Of a DNA stretch of 64,000 nt, positions 17,672-25,456 are shown in pieces (positions within the stretch are counted from its first letter, which is position 1; every line of letters starts with the position of its first letter). A program made the translations under genes and the position numbers. The DNA is from Mycetocola lacteus (lineage in GTDB: Bacteria > Actinomycetota > Actinomycetes > Actinomycetales > Microbacteriaceae). The stretch is from assembly GCF_003667575.1 (NCBI RefSeq), contig NZ_RCUY01000009.1, forward strand, positions 186,001 to 250,000, read 5' to 3'. The notes under the pieces were generated by a model. It saw only the letters and a program-made list of their open reading frames with translations. It had not been told where the DNA came from and ran no database searches.

Positions 17672-18541
17672 GTGAATACCATCTCCCCCACCCTCGTGAT
17701 CACCGGTGCGGCCGGCGGGATCGGTGGTCCGGTCGCCCGGGCCGCCCTCGACGCCGGCTACCGGGTGATCGGCGCCGATCAGACCCCGTTCGAACTGCCC
17801 GGCGCGGCCGCCACCCTGGTGGGCGACCTGCGCGACCAGGCGATTGTGGACTCGGTGTTTGATGCCGCCGGGCCCAATGTCTATGCGGTGCTGCACCTGG
17901 CCGCGATCCCCTCACCCGGTCAGTTTGATGACCATGACACCCTGGTGCGCAACGTGTCCTCGGCCTACCGGGTGATCGGCACAGCCGGCGAGCGCGGCGT
18001 CCGCCGGATCGTCGCAGTCTCCAGCGCCTCGGCCGTGGGCTTCGCCTGGGCCGACCGTGATCTGACCCCGGACTACCTGCCGGTGGATGAGGATCATCCG
18101 ATCGTTGCCGTGGATACCTACGGCCTCTCCAAGGTGTTCATGGAGCAGATTGCCGCGTTTACCCACCGCCGCTGGCAGGTGCCGACCATCACGCTGCGCT
18201 TCCCGTTTGTGGGCACCGGCGAGCGCCTGCGGTACCGCCTGGACGAGATGGCACAGTCCCCGGCAACGGGCAGTCGCGACCTCTGGGCGTGGCTGGACAC
18301 CCGGGATGCGGTGACGGCGATTCTGCGTTCGGCGGAGGTGCCCTTCGAGGGGGCCGAGGTGCTGAACATCAGTGCACCGGACACGATGTCCCCCTGGCCC
18401 ACGCGGGACATCGTCGCGGCGGCCTTCCCGGGCCTCGCAGTCCCGGGCCGGGTCGGCGAATACGGCGGACTCTACGACACCACCCGAGCCGCAGATCTGC
18501 TGGGCCTCACCGAGTATCACGGATGGCGTGCCGGTGCCTAG
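17672..18541 (+). CDS. NAD-dependent epimerase/dehydratase-family protein, possibly uronate dehydrogenase
   Basis: Extended short-chain dehydrogenase. Nucleotide-binding GAAGGIGGPVA lies near residue 12, the catalytic Ser region is VAVSSASAVG, and the active-site YGLSK is near residue 150. 289 aa. The close spacing within the importer operon shows that it acts on the imported sugar. The short size and GAAGGIG start resemble uronate dehydrogenases, which oxidise glucuronate or galacturonate to aldarolactones, but sugar epimerases share these features. GTG start at 17672, 8 bp after the permease stop. Confidence 0.8.
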   Translation: MNTISPTLVITGAAGGIGGPVARAALDAGYRVIGADQTPFELPGAAATLVGDLRDQAIVDSVFDAAGPNVYAVLHLAAIPSPGQFDDHDTLVRNVSSAYRVIGTAGERGVRRIVAVSSASAVGFAWADRDLTPDYLPVDEDHPIVAVDTYGLSKVFMEQIAAFTHRRWQVPTITLRFPFVGTGERLRYRLDEMAQSPATGSRDLWAWLDTRDAVTAILRSAEVPFEGAEVLNISAPDTMSPWPTRDIVAAAFPGLAVPGRVGEYGGLYDTTRAADLLGLTEYHGWRAGA

Positions 18542-19424
18542 CGCGCCGGCCCTCGACTCCACAGGGATATCTCAGGCCCCGGATTCGCACACCCTGGTTT
18601 CCCTCACCCGGGACTCGCTCGGCGCACGAATCGATCCGATCGGGGCGCGCCTGGACTCGCTGATCTATTCCCAAGACGGCGGCGATCCGGTCGAGCTGCT
18701 CTACCGACGCGAGCCCGAGCCGGACCTGCCCACGGATGCCCCGGGGTCCAACGGGCAGTGGCACCGTCGCTATGCCGGCGGCTGGCACACCCTGGTCCCA
18801 CACTCCGGAGATGAGCGCACCGTGGACGGGGTCGCCCAGCCCTTCCACGGGGAGGCCGCCTGGAAAACCTGGCGGGTTTCGGCGGCCTCGGGGACAGCAG
18901 CGCGGGTGCACGCGAGTGTCACGCTCGACACGGTCCCGATACAACTCGAACGTGTGTTCGAACTGTTCGAAACCACGCTGCGGATCACCCAGCGGGCGAC
19001 CAACCTCGGCGAGCGCCCGCAACCGATCAGCTGGGCCGAACACCCGGCGTTTGCCCCACCACTGGTGGGACCGGGTCTCAGCATCACGCTCGGTGAGAGT
19101 GTGCTGCCACTTCACATCCCCACGCCGCCGGAGACCCACGGGGCGTTTGCCGCGTATCCGTGCGGTCCCACTGGGCGTGCGGTCCTGGATAATCCGGTCG
19201 CCGGTCTGCGGGCCACGCTGGAGTGGGATGCCGAGCTGTTCCCCTACGCGTTCATCTGGCAGGAGCATCGGGCATCACAGGGCTCCCCCTGGCATGGGAT
19301 CGCCGACGTTCTAGCGGTCGAGCCCTCGGTGCGTCCCTACGATCCCGAGGATGAGCGCCTGGGGCCGCTGGTCATCAATCCGGGTGACACCATCGAAACC
19401 GCGTTCACGCTGACCCTGTCCTAG
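18534..19424 (+). CDS. Aldose 1-epimerase-like protein (galactose mutarotase fold)
   Basis: A beta-sandwich protein of about 296 aa with mutarotase-like landmarks: WAEHPAFAPP near residue 160 (conserved His) and FIWQEHRAS near 240 (Glu). It would interconvert the anomers of the imported sugar or bind it. The first 25 residues are weakly conserved. I chose the GTG at 18534, which overlaps the previous gene by 8 bp and has GGATGG seven bases upstream; the frame is open back to 18372. Last gene of the operon, with a terminator immediately after it. Confidence 0.78.
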   Translation: MPSAPALDSTGISQAPDSHTLVSLTRDSLGARIDPIGARLDSLIYSQDGGDPVELLYRREPEPDLPTDAPGSNGQWHRRYAGGWHTLVPHSGDERTVDGVAQPFHGEAAWKTWRVSAASGTAARVHASVTLDTVPIQLERVFELFETTLRITQRATNLGERPQPISWAEHPAFAPPLVGPGLSITLGESVLPLHIPTPPETHGAFAAYPCGPTGRAVLDNPVAGLRATLEWDAELFPYAFIWQEHRASQGSPWHGIADVLAVEPSVRPYDPEDERLGPLVINPGDTIETAFTLTLS

Positions 19425-19428
19425 GCGG

Positions 19429-19466
19429 CAAACGGACGGCACCCCACTCGGGTTGCCGTCCGTTTG
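19429..19466. terminator. Terminator of the ABC/sugar operon
   Basis: 13-bp perfect stem CAAACGGACGGCA/TGCCGTCCGTTTG with a 12-nt loop, placed between converging genes. The GTTTG end supports termination to the right and its complement serves the minus-strand SDR. Confidence 0.85.
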
Positions 19467-19479
19467 TGCGTGCGCGGAT

Positions 19480-20076
19480 TTACCAGCCGGCGCGGAAGAT
19501 CTGTCCGGTCTGCTCTCCGGCGACCGAGCGCAGGACCCACTGGGCCACCTCGGCCGCGGGGACCTGGGCGAACCCGCGGAACGCCCCGTGATACTGCACG
19601 GATTCGGTGACCACGGTGGGACTCACCGCGTTGATGCGGATCCCGCGAGGCAGTTCGGGAGCCGCGCCCACCACAAACCCGTTCACGGCAGAGTTGATGG
19701 CCGATGCGGCTGCCGAACCGGCCACCGGGTGATCGGTCAGGATGCCGCTCACCAGGGTGAACGAGCCACCGTCGGCGACGTGGGCGGTTCCGCGCTGCAC
19801 GGTTTCCACCTGACCGAGGAACTTGCTCGCCAGTCCCGATTCGAAGTTCTCCCGAGTGAGCTCACTCAGCGGGGCGAAGGGGATTTCGCCGCCAAGCACA
19901 ACCACGGCCTCAAACGGAGCGTGATCGGCAAACAGTGCGTCGAGGGTCTCGGGGCGGGTGAAATCCACCGCGGGGGTTGTCGAGCGTCCCACCCCCAGGA
20001 CGTCGTAGTGCTCACTCAGGGCGGCCACGGCCGCGCGCCCAATCTCGCCGGTGGCGCCAATTACCAGGACGGTCAT
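19480..20076 (-). CDS. Short-chain dehydrogenase/reductase
   Basis: 198-aa classical but short SDR fold with GATGEIGRAAVAAL near residue 6 and ELPRGIRINAVSPTVV near 155. The usual YxxxK appears modified: the corresponding segment is SAAASAINSAVNG, so the catalytic Tyr and Lys seem to be missing and the protein may bind a nucleotide without classical SDR catalysis. The start at 20076 is set by GAGGGGA six bases upstream. Its substrate is unknown; it is a single gene convergent with the sugar operon. Confidence 0.8.
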   Translation of the reverse strand: MTVLVIGATGEIGRAAVAALSEHYDVLGVGRSTTPAVDFTRPETLDALFADHAPFEAVVVLGGEIPFAPLSELTRENFESGLASKFLGQVETVQRGTAHVADGGSFTLVSGILTDHPVAGSAAASAINSAVNGFVVGAAPELPRGIRINAVSPTVVTESVQYHGAFRGFAQVPAAEVAQWVLRSVAGEQTGQIFRAGW

Positions 20077-20206
20077 CAGATTCCCCTCACATTCAGGGTG
20101 CACAAGAGTGTGCACGGGTGAATACAACCAGATTCACGCACGGGTATTCCATGGGGTGACACCGGGTGCCGATGCACCGGGACTCGGCGCGCAAGTCCGC
20201 GAGTTA

Positions 20207-20584
20207 CTAGGCGGCACTTCCCGCGAGCACGTCATAGCTCTCCCGCGCATCCTGCACGCCACCCATGTGCTCGCGCGCCCAGTCCTCGAGCGCGCGCAGC
20301 GGCTCCTGCAGGGTCTCGCCCACCGGGGTCAGCGCGTACTCGACCCGCGGGGGCATCTCGGCATACACGGTGCGCCGGACCAGGCCGTCGCGCTCCAGGC
20401 CGCGCAGGGTCTGGGTCAGCATTTTTTGCGAGACGCCGTCCACGCGGCGTGAGATCTCCCCGAAGCGGCGCGGCCCATCCCCCAGTGCACCCACGATGAG
20501 TACCGTCCAGCGGTCGCCGATGCGATCCAGCAGACGCCGGGTGGGGCAGTTTCGGTTGTAGGGGTCCAGCGCAAACTGCGTCAT
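20207..20584 (-). CDS. HxlR-family transcriptional regulator
   Basis: 125-aa winged-helix protein with the HxlR signature: CPTRRLLDRIGDRWTVLIV near residue 12, LRFGEISRR-type helix (here RRFGEISRRVDGVSQKMLTQTLRGLERDGLV) and the wing EYALTPVGETL. Such proteins often respond to aldehydes, quinones or redox state through the N-terminal Cys, here C13. It is divergent from the NAD(P)-binding gene at 20710 with 125 bp between, the standard arrangement for regulation of that neighbour. Start at 20584, after GAGAAGAAAA; an ATG 12 bases upstream is possible. Confidence 0.9.
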   Translation of the reverse strand: MTQFALDPYNRNCPTRRLLDRIGDRWTVLIVGALGDGPRRFGEISRRVDGVSQKMLTQTLRGLERDGLVRRTVYAEMPPRVEYALTPVGETLQEPLRALEDWAREHMGGVQDARESYDVLAGSAA

Positions 20585-20709
20585 TTTTCTTCTCATTTCG
20601 CCCAAAATGCATGGTTACCGCAAAGTGCCTACTTCACAAGCGCGCTTTACTCTCTTATCGTAACTAATGCGACGCCGAAGACAAGGCGTGCACAGCGAAA
20701 GGACACCCA

Positions 20710-21354
20710 ATGACTCAGATCACCATCCTCGGCGGTACCGGATACGCCGGATCCCACATTGCTCGCGAGGCCGTCTCTCGCGGCCTGAGCGTGCGCGCCT
20801 TCTCCCGCAGCGTGCCCGAGACCCCCATCGAGGGCGTGGATTACGTCACCGGTGATGTTCAGGACGCCGCCACCCTGACCGCCGCGGTCACCGGCACCGA
20901 CGTGGTTGTGGTGGCCCTCTCCCCGCGTGGTGGACAGGAGGGCAAGGTTGCCCCGCTGATCGCGCGCCTGGCCGCCGAGGCCGAGGCCGCGAATGTACGC
21001 CTGGGTGTCGTGGGCGGTGCCGGCTCACTCCTGGTTGCCCCCGGCGGACCCCGGGTAGTGGACACCCCCGATTTCCCCGACGCCGTCAAGCCCGAGGCAT
21101 TCGAAATGGGTGAGGCGCTCGAGCAGCTGCGCACGACCCCCGAAACTCTGGACTGGTTCTACGTCAGCCCCGCCGGAGGCTTCGGCGCCTGGGCCGAGGG
21201 CGAGAAGACCGGTACATTCCGCATCGGCGGAGACATCCTGCTGGTCGACGAAGAGGGCAAGTCGGAGATCTCCGGTGCCGACTTCGCCCAGGCGATCGTG
21301 GACGAGGTTGTCACCCCCGCACACTCCCGCACCCGCTTCACCGTCGCCTACTAG
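20710..21354 (+). CDS. NAD(P)H-binding protein (NmrA/YwnB-like atypical SDR)
   Basis: 214-aa Rossmann protein beginning with ILGGTGYAGSHIAREAV. It lacks the YxxxK catalytic pair and has the PAGGFGAWAEGEKTGTFRIGGD-type C-terminal half of the YwnB-like group. Likely a redox-sensing or flavin/quinone-reductase-like oxidoreductase, the frequent partner of HxlR regulators. The GAAAGGACACCC before the ATG is a good Shine-Dalgarno. Followed by a strong terminator. Confidence 0.85.
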   Translation: MTQITILGGTGYAGSHIAREAVSRGLSVRAFSRSVPETPIEGVDYVTGDVQDAATLTAAVTGTDVVVVALSPRGGQEGKVAPLIARLAAEAEAANVRLGVVGGAGSLLVAPGGPRVVDTPDFPDAVKPEAFEMGEALEQLRTTPETLDWFYVSPAGGFGAWAEGEKTGTFRIGGDILLVDEEGKSEISGADFAQAIVDEVVTPAHSRTRFTVAY

Positions 21355-21365
21355 ACACAAACGCA

Positions 21366-21395
21366 AAACGCACCCCGGAATCCCGGGGTGCGTTT
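21366..21395. terminator. Terminator between converging genes
   Basis: 13-bp perfect stem AAACGCACCCCGG/CCGGGGTGCGTTT with an AATC loop. Works for the NmrA-like gene and for the TetR gene on the other strand. Confidence 0.9.
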
Positions 21396-21407
21396 GGCGT
21401 TTTGAGA

Positions 21408-22034
21408 CTAGCCGCGCAGTGAGTCCGGCAGCGCCTCATCGGTGAAGAGCAGCGAGAGGAACGCGCGCATGGTCTCGGGTACGCTGGCCCCGGGCACCTC
21501 GATCAGCCACTCCTGCTGAATGCCGTCCCACAGCGCCACCAGGGCGGTCGCGGCAAGCTCTGGATCCACGCCCGGACGCAGTTCCCCGGCGGCGGCATGC
21601 TTACGCAGGGCCTGCGCATAGCGATCACGCACCCGAACAAAGCGGTCGCGGAAGTACTCGCGTGCCGGGTGATCATGGGTGGTCGCCTCCCCCACCAGGA
21701 CCGCATAGAGCGCGACGGGCTCGGGGTTATCCTCATTGGCGCGGGCCAGGTCCACCACCATGGTCACGATGTCGGTGTCGCCCACCAGATCATCGCCCCG
21801 CTCATCACGATCATGCAGCACCGCACGCAGCAGCGCCTCCTTCGTGGGAAAGTGATGCAGCAGACTCGACTGCCCCATCTCCGCGCGATCGGCGATCTCC
21901 TGAAGGCTGCCCGAACGGTACCCACGCGCGGTAAATACCCAGGCGGCGGCGGCCAAAATCTGATTGCGTCGCTCGGCACTTTTGGCGTACGGGCCGCGCG
22001 GACCACGCTTCTTCGGGACAGTCATGACCACCAT
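21408..22034 (-). CDS. TetR-family transcriptional regulator
   Basis: 208 aa. The N-terminal HTH reads AERRNQILAAAAWVF followed by GSLQEIADRAEMGQSSLLHHF (about residues 20-66); the C-terminal ligand domain is of the TetR_C_6 sort often found beside sugar or betaine genes. It is divergent from the second ABC sugar operon and probably represses it; an inverted repeat lies between them at 22062-22091. The start is either 22034 or the ATG nine bases downstream (22025). Confidence 0.9.
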   Translation of the reverse strand: MVVMTVPKKRGPRGPYAKSAERRNQILAAAAWVFTARGYRSGSLQEIADRAEMGQSSLLHHFPTKEALLRAVLHDRDERGDDLVGDTDIVTMVVDLARANEDNPEPVALYAVLVGEATTHDHPAREYFRDRFVRVRDRYAQALRKHAAAGELRPGVDPELAATALVALWDGIQQEWLIEVPGASVPETMRAFLSLLFTDEALPDSLRG

Positions 22035-22061
22035 GCTACAGGTCCGGCAAAAGTTTTTTGC

Positions 22062-22091
22062 ACTAAAACCGTGTGTTCGCTCGGTTTTGGT
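22062..22091. promoter_or_regulatory. Candidate TetR operator
   Basis: ACTAAAACCG (22062-22071) and CGGTTTTGGT (22082-22091) form an inverted repeat with one G/T exception and a 10-bp spacer, in an AT-rich island between two divergent starts. A further AAACCGAA occurs at 22113-22120. Confidence 0.5.
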
Positions 22092-22159
22092 GTTAGTCTC
22101 GCTGCATACTCGAAACCGAACACCTCACCCGACCCCACCCACGACGATGTGGAGACACC

Positions 22160-23497
22160 ATGGCAGGACTCACCCGCAGGCAACTTCTCGGCGTTGGCGT
22201 TGCCGGTTTAGGCGCCGCCCTCCTCGGCGGATGCGCCTCTCCGGCACTGACCCGACCCGGCTCAGCCGCCCTCAAGCCCGCCACCCGCGCCGGTGAAAAG
22301 ATCACCCTGACGTACTGGACCTGGCTGAAGGATATGCAGCAGGTCGCCGACAAGTGGAACCGCAACAACCCCGACATCCACGTCACCGTGGTGCCGATCC
22401 CCCAGGGCAACGCGGGTGGATACCAAAAGATGTATGCGGCACTAGCCGCGGGCGGTGGCCCCGATCTCGCGCAGGTCGAGCTGCGGACAATTCCCGAATT
22501 TCTGCTCGCCGGGGGCCTCACAAATCTTGCGGATTACGGAGTCGACGCCCATCGACACCGCTACGACCCCACCCTCTGGGGTCAGGTCAGCTACCTCGAT
22601 GGCGTCTACGGACTCCCGCAGGATTCGGGCCCGATGGCCCTCTACTACCATCAGCCGCTCTTTGACCGGGTCGGCGCGGGCGTTCCCACCACCTGGGACC
22701 AGTGGGCCGACATCGCGGTTGAGCTCCGCAAAACCAAAACCTGGATCGACTGTTTTTCCCTCTCCGACGCCGGCCCCTTCGTCGCCTACGCAACCCAGGC
22801 CGGGGCCCGTTGGTTCACCCAGGGCGAGGGGGGATGGAAAATCAACCTGCTGGATGAGGCCACGCTCAAGACGGCACGCTTTTTTGACTCCGCCCTGGAC
22901 CGCGACCTCCTGATCACCGGGTACGGCCCATTTTCCCCGCCATGGTCAGCGGCGGCCGCCCGAGACCAGATCGCCAGTCTCACCAGCGCCAGCTGGGCCG
23001 ATTCGATCCTCGCCGATGTAAACGGCGGCGCCGGTAAGTGGCGGGTTGCCCCGATGCAGCGCTGGGGATCGCGGGGATTTGGTTCCAGCGCATTGGGCGG
23101 CTCCACCGTCGCGGTCCTCGGGCACTCACGGTATCCGCGTGAGGCGCTGAAGTTTGCCACCTGGCTCACCTCGTCGAAGGAGGGGATCGACGGCGAAATT
23201 GCCTCGGGAATCGGCTGGTCCCCGACCCCCGATTACATCGGGGCCGCGCGCACCAAGCCCTCGGCCTTTTTCAGCGGGCAAACCTATAACGAGGACATTA
23301 TGCGCCCGGCAGCGGCCGATCAAAACCCCGACTGGGCCTGGTGGCCACTCACCTTCCAATCGTTCAACATTCTGGCCGATGAGTTCCGCAAGAAAGCCTC
23401 CGGGCAGAGCCTGGTGGACGGACTGCGCAACGCCGAAAACCAGATCATCACGGCCATGCGAAATAAGGGCCTGAGCGTAGAGAGGGCGGCCCGCTGA
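22160..23497 (+). CDS. Sugar ABC transporter substrate-binding protein, Tat-type lipoprotein
   Basis: 445 aa. The N-terminus has LTRRQLLGVGVAG, a twin-arginine motif at residues 6-7, and the lipobox GGC with Cys25, so it is likely exported folded by Tat and then lipidated. The rest is a family-1 binding domain with the early strand ITLTYWTW and WPLTFQSFNILADEF near the end. With the two permeases and GH2 behind it, a beta-galactoside or related disaccharide is the probable ligand. Its stop shares a base with the start of the next gene. Confidence 0.9.
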   Translation: MAGLTRRQLLGVGVAGLGAALLGGCASPALTRPGSAALKPATRAGEKITLTYWTWLKDMQQVADKWNRNNPDIHVTVVPIPQGNAGGYQKMYAALAAGGGPDLAQVELRTIPEFLLAGGLTNLADYGVDAHRHRYDPTLWGQVSYLDGVYGLPQDSGPMALYYHQPLFDRVGAGVPTTWDQWADIAVELRKTKTWIDCFSLSDAGPFVAYATQAGARWFTQGEGGWKINLLDEATLKTARFFDSALDRDLLITGYGPFSPPWSAAAARDQIASLTSASWADSILADVNGGAGKWRVAPMQRWGSRGFGSSALGGSTVAVLGHSRYPREALKFATWLTSSKEGIDGEIASGIGWSPTPDYIGAARTKPSAFFSGQTYNEDIMRPAAADQNPDWAWWPLTFQSFNILADEFRKKASGQSLVDGLRNAENQIITAMRNKGLSVERAAR

Positions 23498-24462
23498 TGA
23501 CCACGACCACGCGCCGCAGCGCCCCGGCCCACGCCGCAGCCGCGAACCGTGCCGCCCAGCATTCCGGTGCCACCCGCCGGGTCACCGCCACTCGGCTCGC
23601 CCCGTGGCTGCTGATCGGCCCCTTTCTTGCGCTGTTTATCCTGACCTTTGCGCTGCCCATCCTGATGGCGCTGGTGTCCAGCTTCCAACAGGTAGAACGC
23701 CGCGGACTGTTCGGCGAGGAGGGCGTGAGCAACACCTTCGCCGGCCTCGGCAACTACGCCCAGGCTCTCGGGGACTCGGGCTTTCTTACCTCGATTGGCC
23801 GGATGCTGCTGTTTGGCATCGTCCAGGTCCCGGTGATGATCGCCCTGTGTACGCTGCTCGCCCTCCTCCTGGAATCCGCCTCGGCACGCTGGCCCGGGTT
23901 TTTCCGTGCGGCATTCTTCCTGCCCTACGGGATCCCCGGTGTCATCGCCACGATCCTCTGGTCCTTCCTCTACACCCCGGGGCTCAGCCCGCTGATCGAC
24001 GCCGCAAAAATTGTGGGCCTGGACGTGGACCCGTTGGGATCGGGCATGGTGCTGTGGTCGATTGCCAATATCGTCACCTGGACCTACACCGGCTACAACA
24101 TGCTGATCGTGATCGCCCAACTCAAGGCAATCCCCGGCGAGATCTACGAGGCCGCCAGACTGGACGGCGCGGGCCCGGTCCGCATCGCGCGCAGCATTCA
24201 ACTGCCGCTGATCCGGCCCGCGCTGCTGCTCACCACCGTGTTTTCGATCATCGGGACTCTGCAGCTCTTTGCCGAGCCACAGGTGCTCGCCGGATCCTCC
24301 ACCGCGATTGACAGTAGCTACACCCCCAACCTTGCTGCCTATACCAATGCGTTCGCCTACAACAGCTACAACGTGGCTGCGGCCCAGGCGGTGCTGATCG
24401 CCCTGATCGCATTTGCCCTGTCCTTTACGTTCCTGCGCCTGTCGAATCGGGGTTCCAAATGA
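23497..24462 (+). CDS. Sugar ABC transporter permease (MalF type)
   Basis: 321 aa, six predicted transmembrane helices after a 30-residue cytosolic tail. EAA loop: EAARLDGAGPVRIARSIQLPLIRP. Overlaps the binding-protein stop by one base and the next permease by four (ATGA at 24459), so the three are a translationally coupled unit. Confidence 0.93.
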   Translation: MTTTTRRSAPAHAAAANRAAQHSGATRRVTATRLAPWLLIGPFLALFILTFALPILMALVSSFQQVERRGLFGEEGVSNTFAGLGNYAQALGDSGFLTSIGRMLLFGIVQVPVMIALCTLLALLLESASARWPGFFRAAFFLPYGIPGVIATILWSFLYTPGLSPLIDAAKIVGLDVDPLGSGMVLWSIANIVTWTYTGYNMLIVIAQLKAIPGEIYEAARLDGAGPVRIARSIQLPLIRPALLLTTVFSIIGTLQLFAEPQVLAGSSTAIDSSYTPNLAAYTNAFAYNSYNVAAAQAVLIALIAFALSFTFLRLSNRGSK

Positions 24463-25397
24463 CCGCCGCACCACTCACCCGCCGCGATTCAGCCCGCACA
24501 CGGGCCCACACCTCGGCTCATACCCCGGCCCGCTCGGGGAAGCGCACCCGCACCCCGGGCACACATCCAGCCCGCACCATCCTCGTCACCGGCTTCCTGG
24601 TGGTTGTGGCGCTCTACTTCCTGGTGCCGGTCTACTGGGTGATCGTGGCCGCCAGCAAAACCAGCAGCGACCTGTTCGCGACCCCGGGCCTGCTGTTTTC
24701 GGGTCACGTGGCGCTGTGGGAAAACATCACCCAGGTCTTTAGCTACGGCGAGGGGATCTTTGGTCGGTGGCTGCTGAACTCGCTACTGTACGCGGGAGTG
24801 GGAGCGATTATCGCAACCTATTTTGCCGCGGCCGGCGGCTATGCCCTCGCCAAGTATTCCTTCCGGGGACGCGACACAATCTACGCCACGATCCTCGGCG
24901 GGGTCCTGGTTCCGGGAACCGCGACCGCGCTGCCCCTGTTTTTACTGTTCAGCTCGATCGGGCTCGCCAACACCTACTGGGCCGTCCTGCTGCCCTCGCT
25001 GGTATCACCGTTTGGGCTGTTCCTCTGCCAGGTGTACGCACGCACCACGATTGATGACGCGCTCCTGGAGGCCGCCCGACTGGACGGTGCCGGCGAGCTG
25101 CGGATCTTCCACACGGTGGGCCTGCGCATCCTCACTCCGGCACTGGTCACCGTGTTTCTGTTCCAGCTCGTGGGCATCTGGAACAACTACTTCCTGCCGC
25201 TGGTGATGCTCTCCGACGAGAAGCTGTACCCGGTCACGCTGGGCCTGCAGAACTGGAACTCGCAGATCACCCGACTGCCGGAATTCTATGAGCTGACCAC
25301 CGCCGGGGTGCTGCTCTCGATCATCCCGCTGGCCATCGCCATGGTTGTGCTGCAACGCTTCTGGCGCGGCGGACTGACCGAGGGATCGGTGAAGTAG
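24459..25397 (+). CDS. Sugar ABC transporter permease (MalG type)
   Basis: 312 aa, six predicted helices after a basic, Thr/His-rich cytosolic tail of about 38 residues. EAA loop: EAARLDGAGELRIFHTVGLRIL. No cognate ATPase gene follows; the GH2 gene comes next after 59 bp, so this importer also depends on a shared ATPase. Confidence 0.93.
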   Translation: MTAAPLTRRDSARTRAHTSAHTPARSGKRTRTPGTHPARTILVTGFLVVVALYFLVPVYWVIVAASKTSSDLFATPGLLFSGHVALWENITQVFSYGEGIFGRWLLNSLLYAGVGAIIATYFAAAGGYALAKYSFRGRDTIYATILGGVLVPGTATALPLFLLFSSIGLANTYWAVLLPSLVSPFGLFLCQVYARTTIDDALLEAARLDGAGELRIFHTVGLRILTPALVTVFLFQLVGIWNNYFLPLVMLSDEKLYPVTLGLQNWNSQITRLPEFYELTTAGVLLSIIPLAIAMVVLQRFWRGGLTEGSVK

Positions 25398-25456
25398 TCC
25401 GCGCGCTCATTTCCTCCTCGCTCAGCCCGTTTTCGCCCCGACTCAAGGAGCACCCC

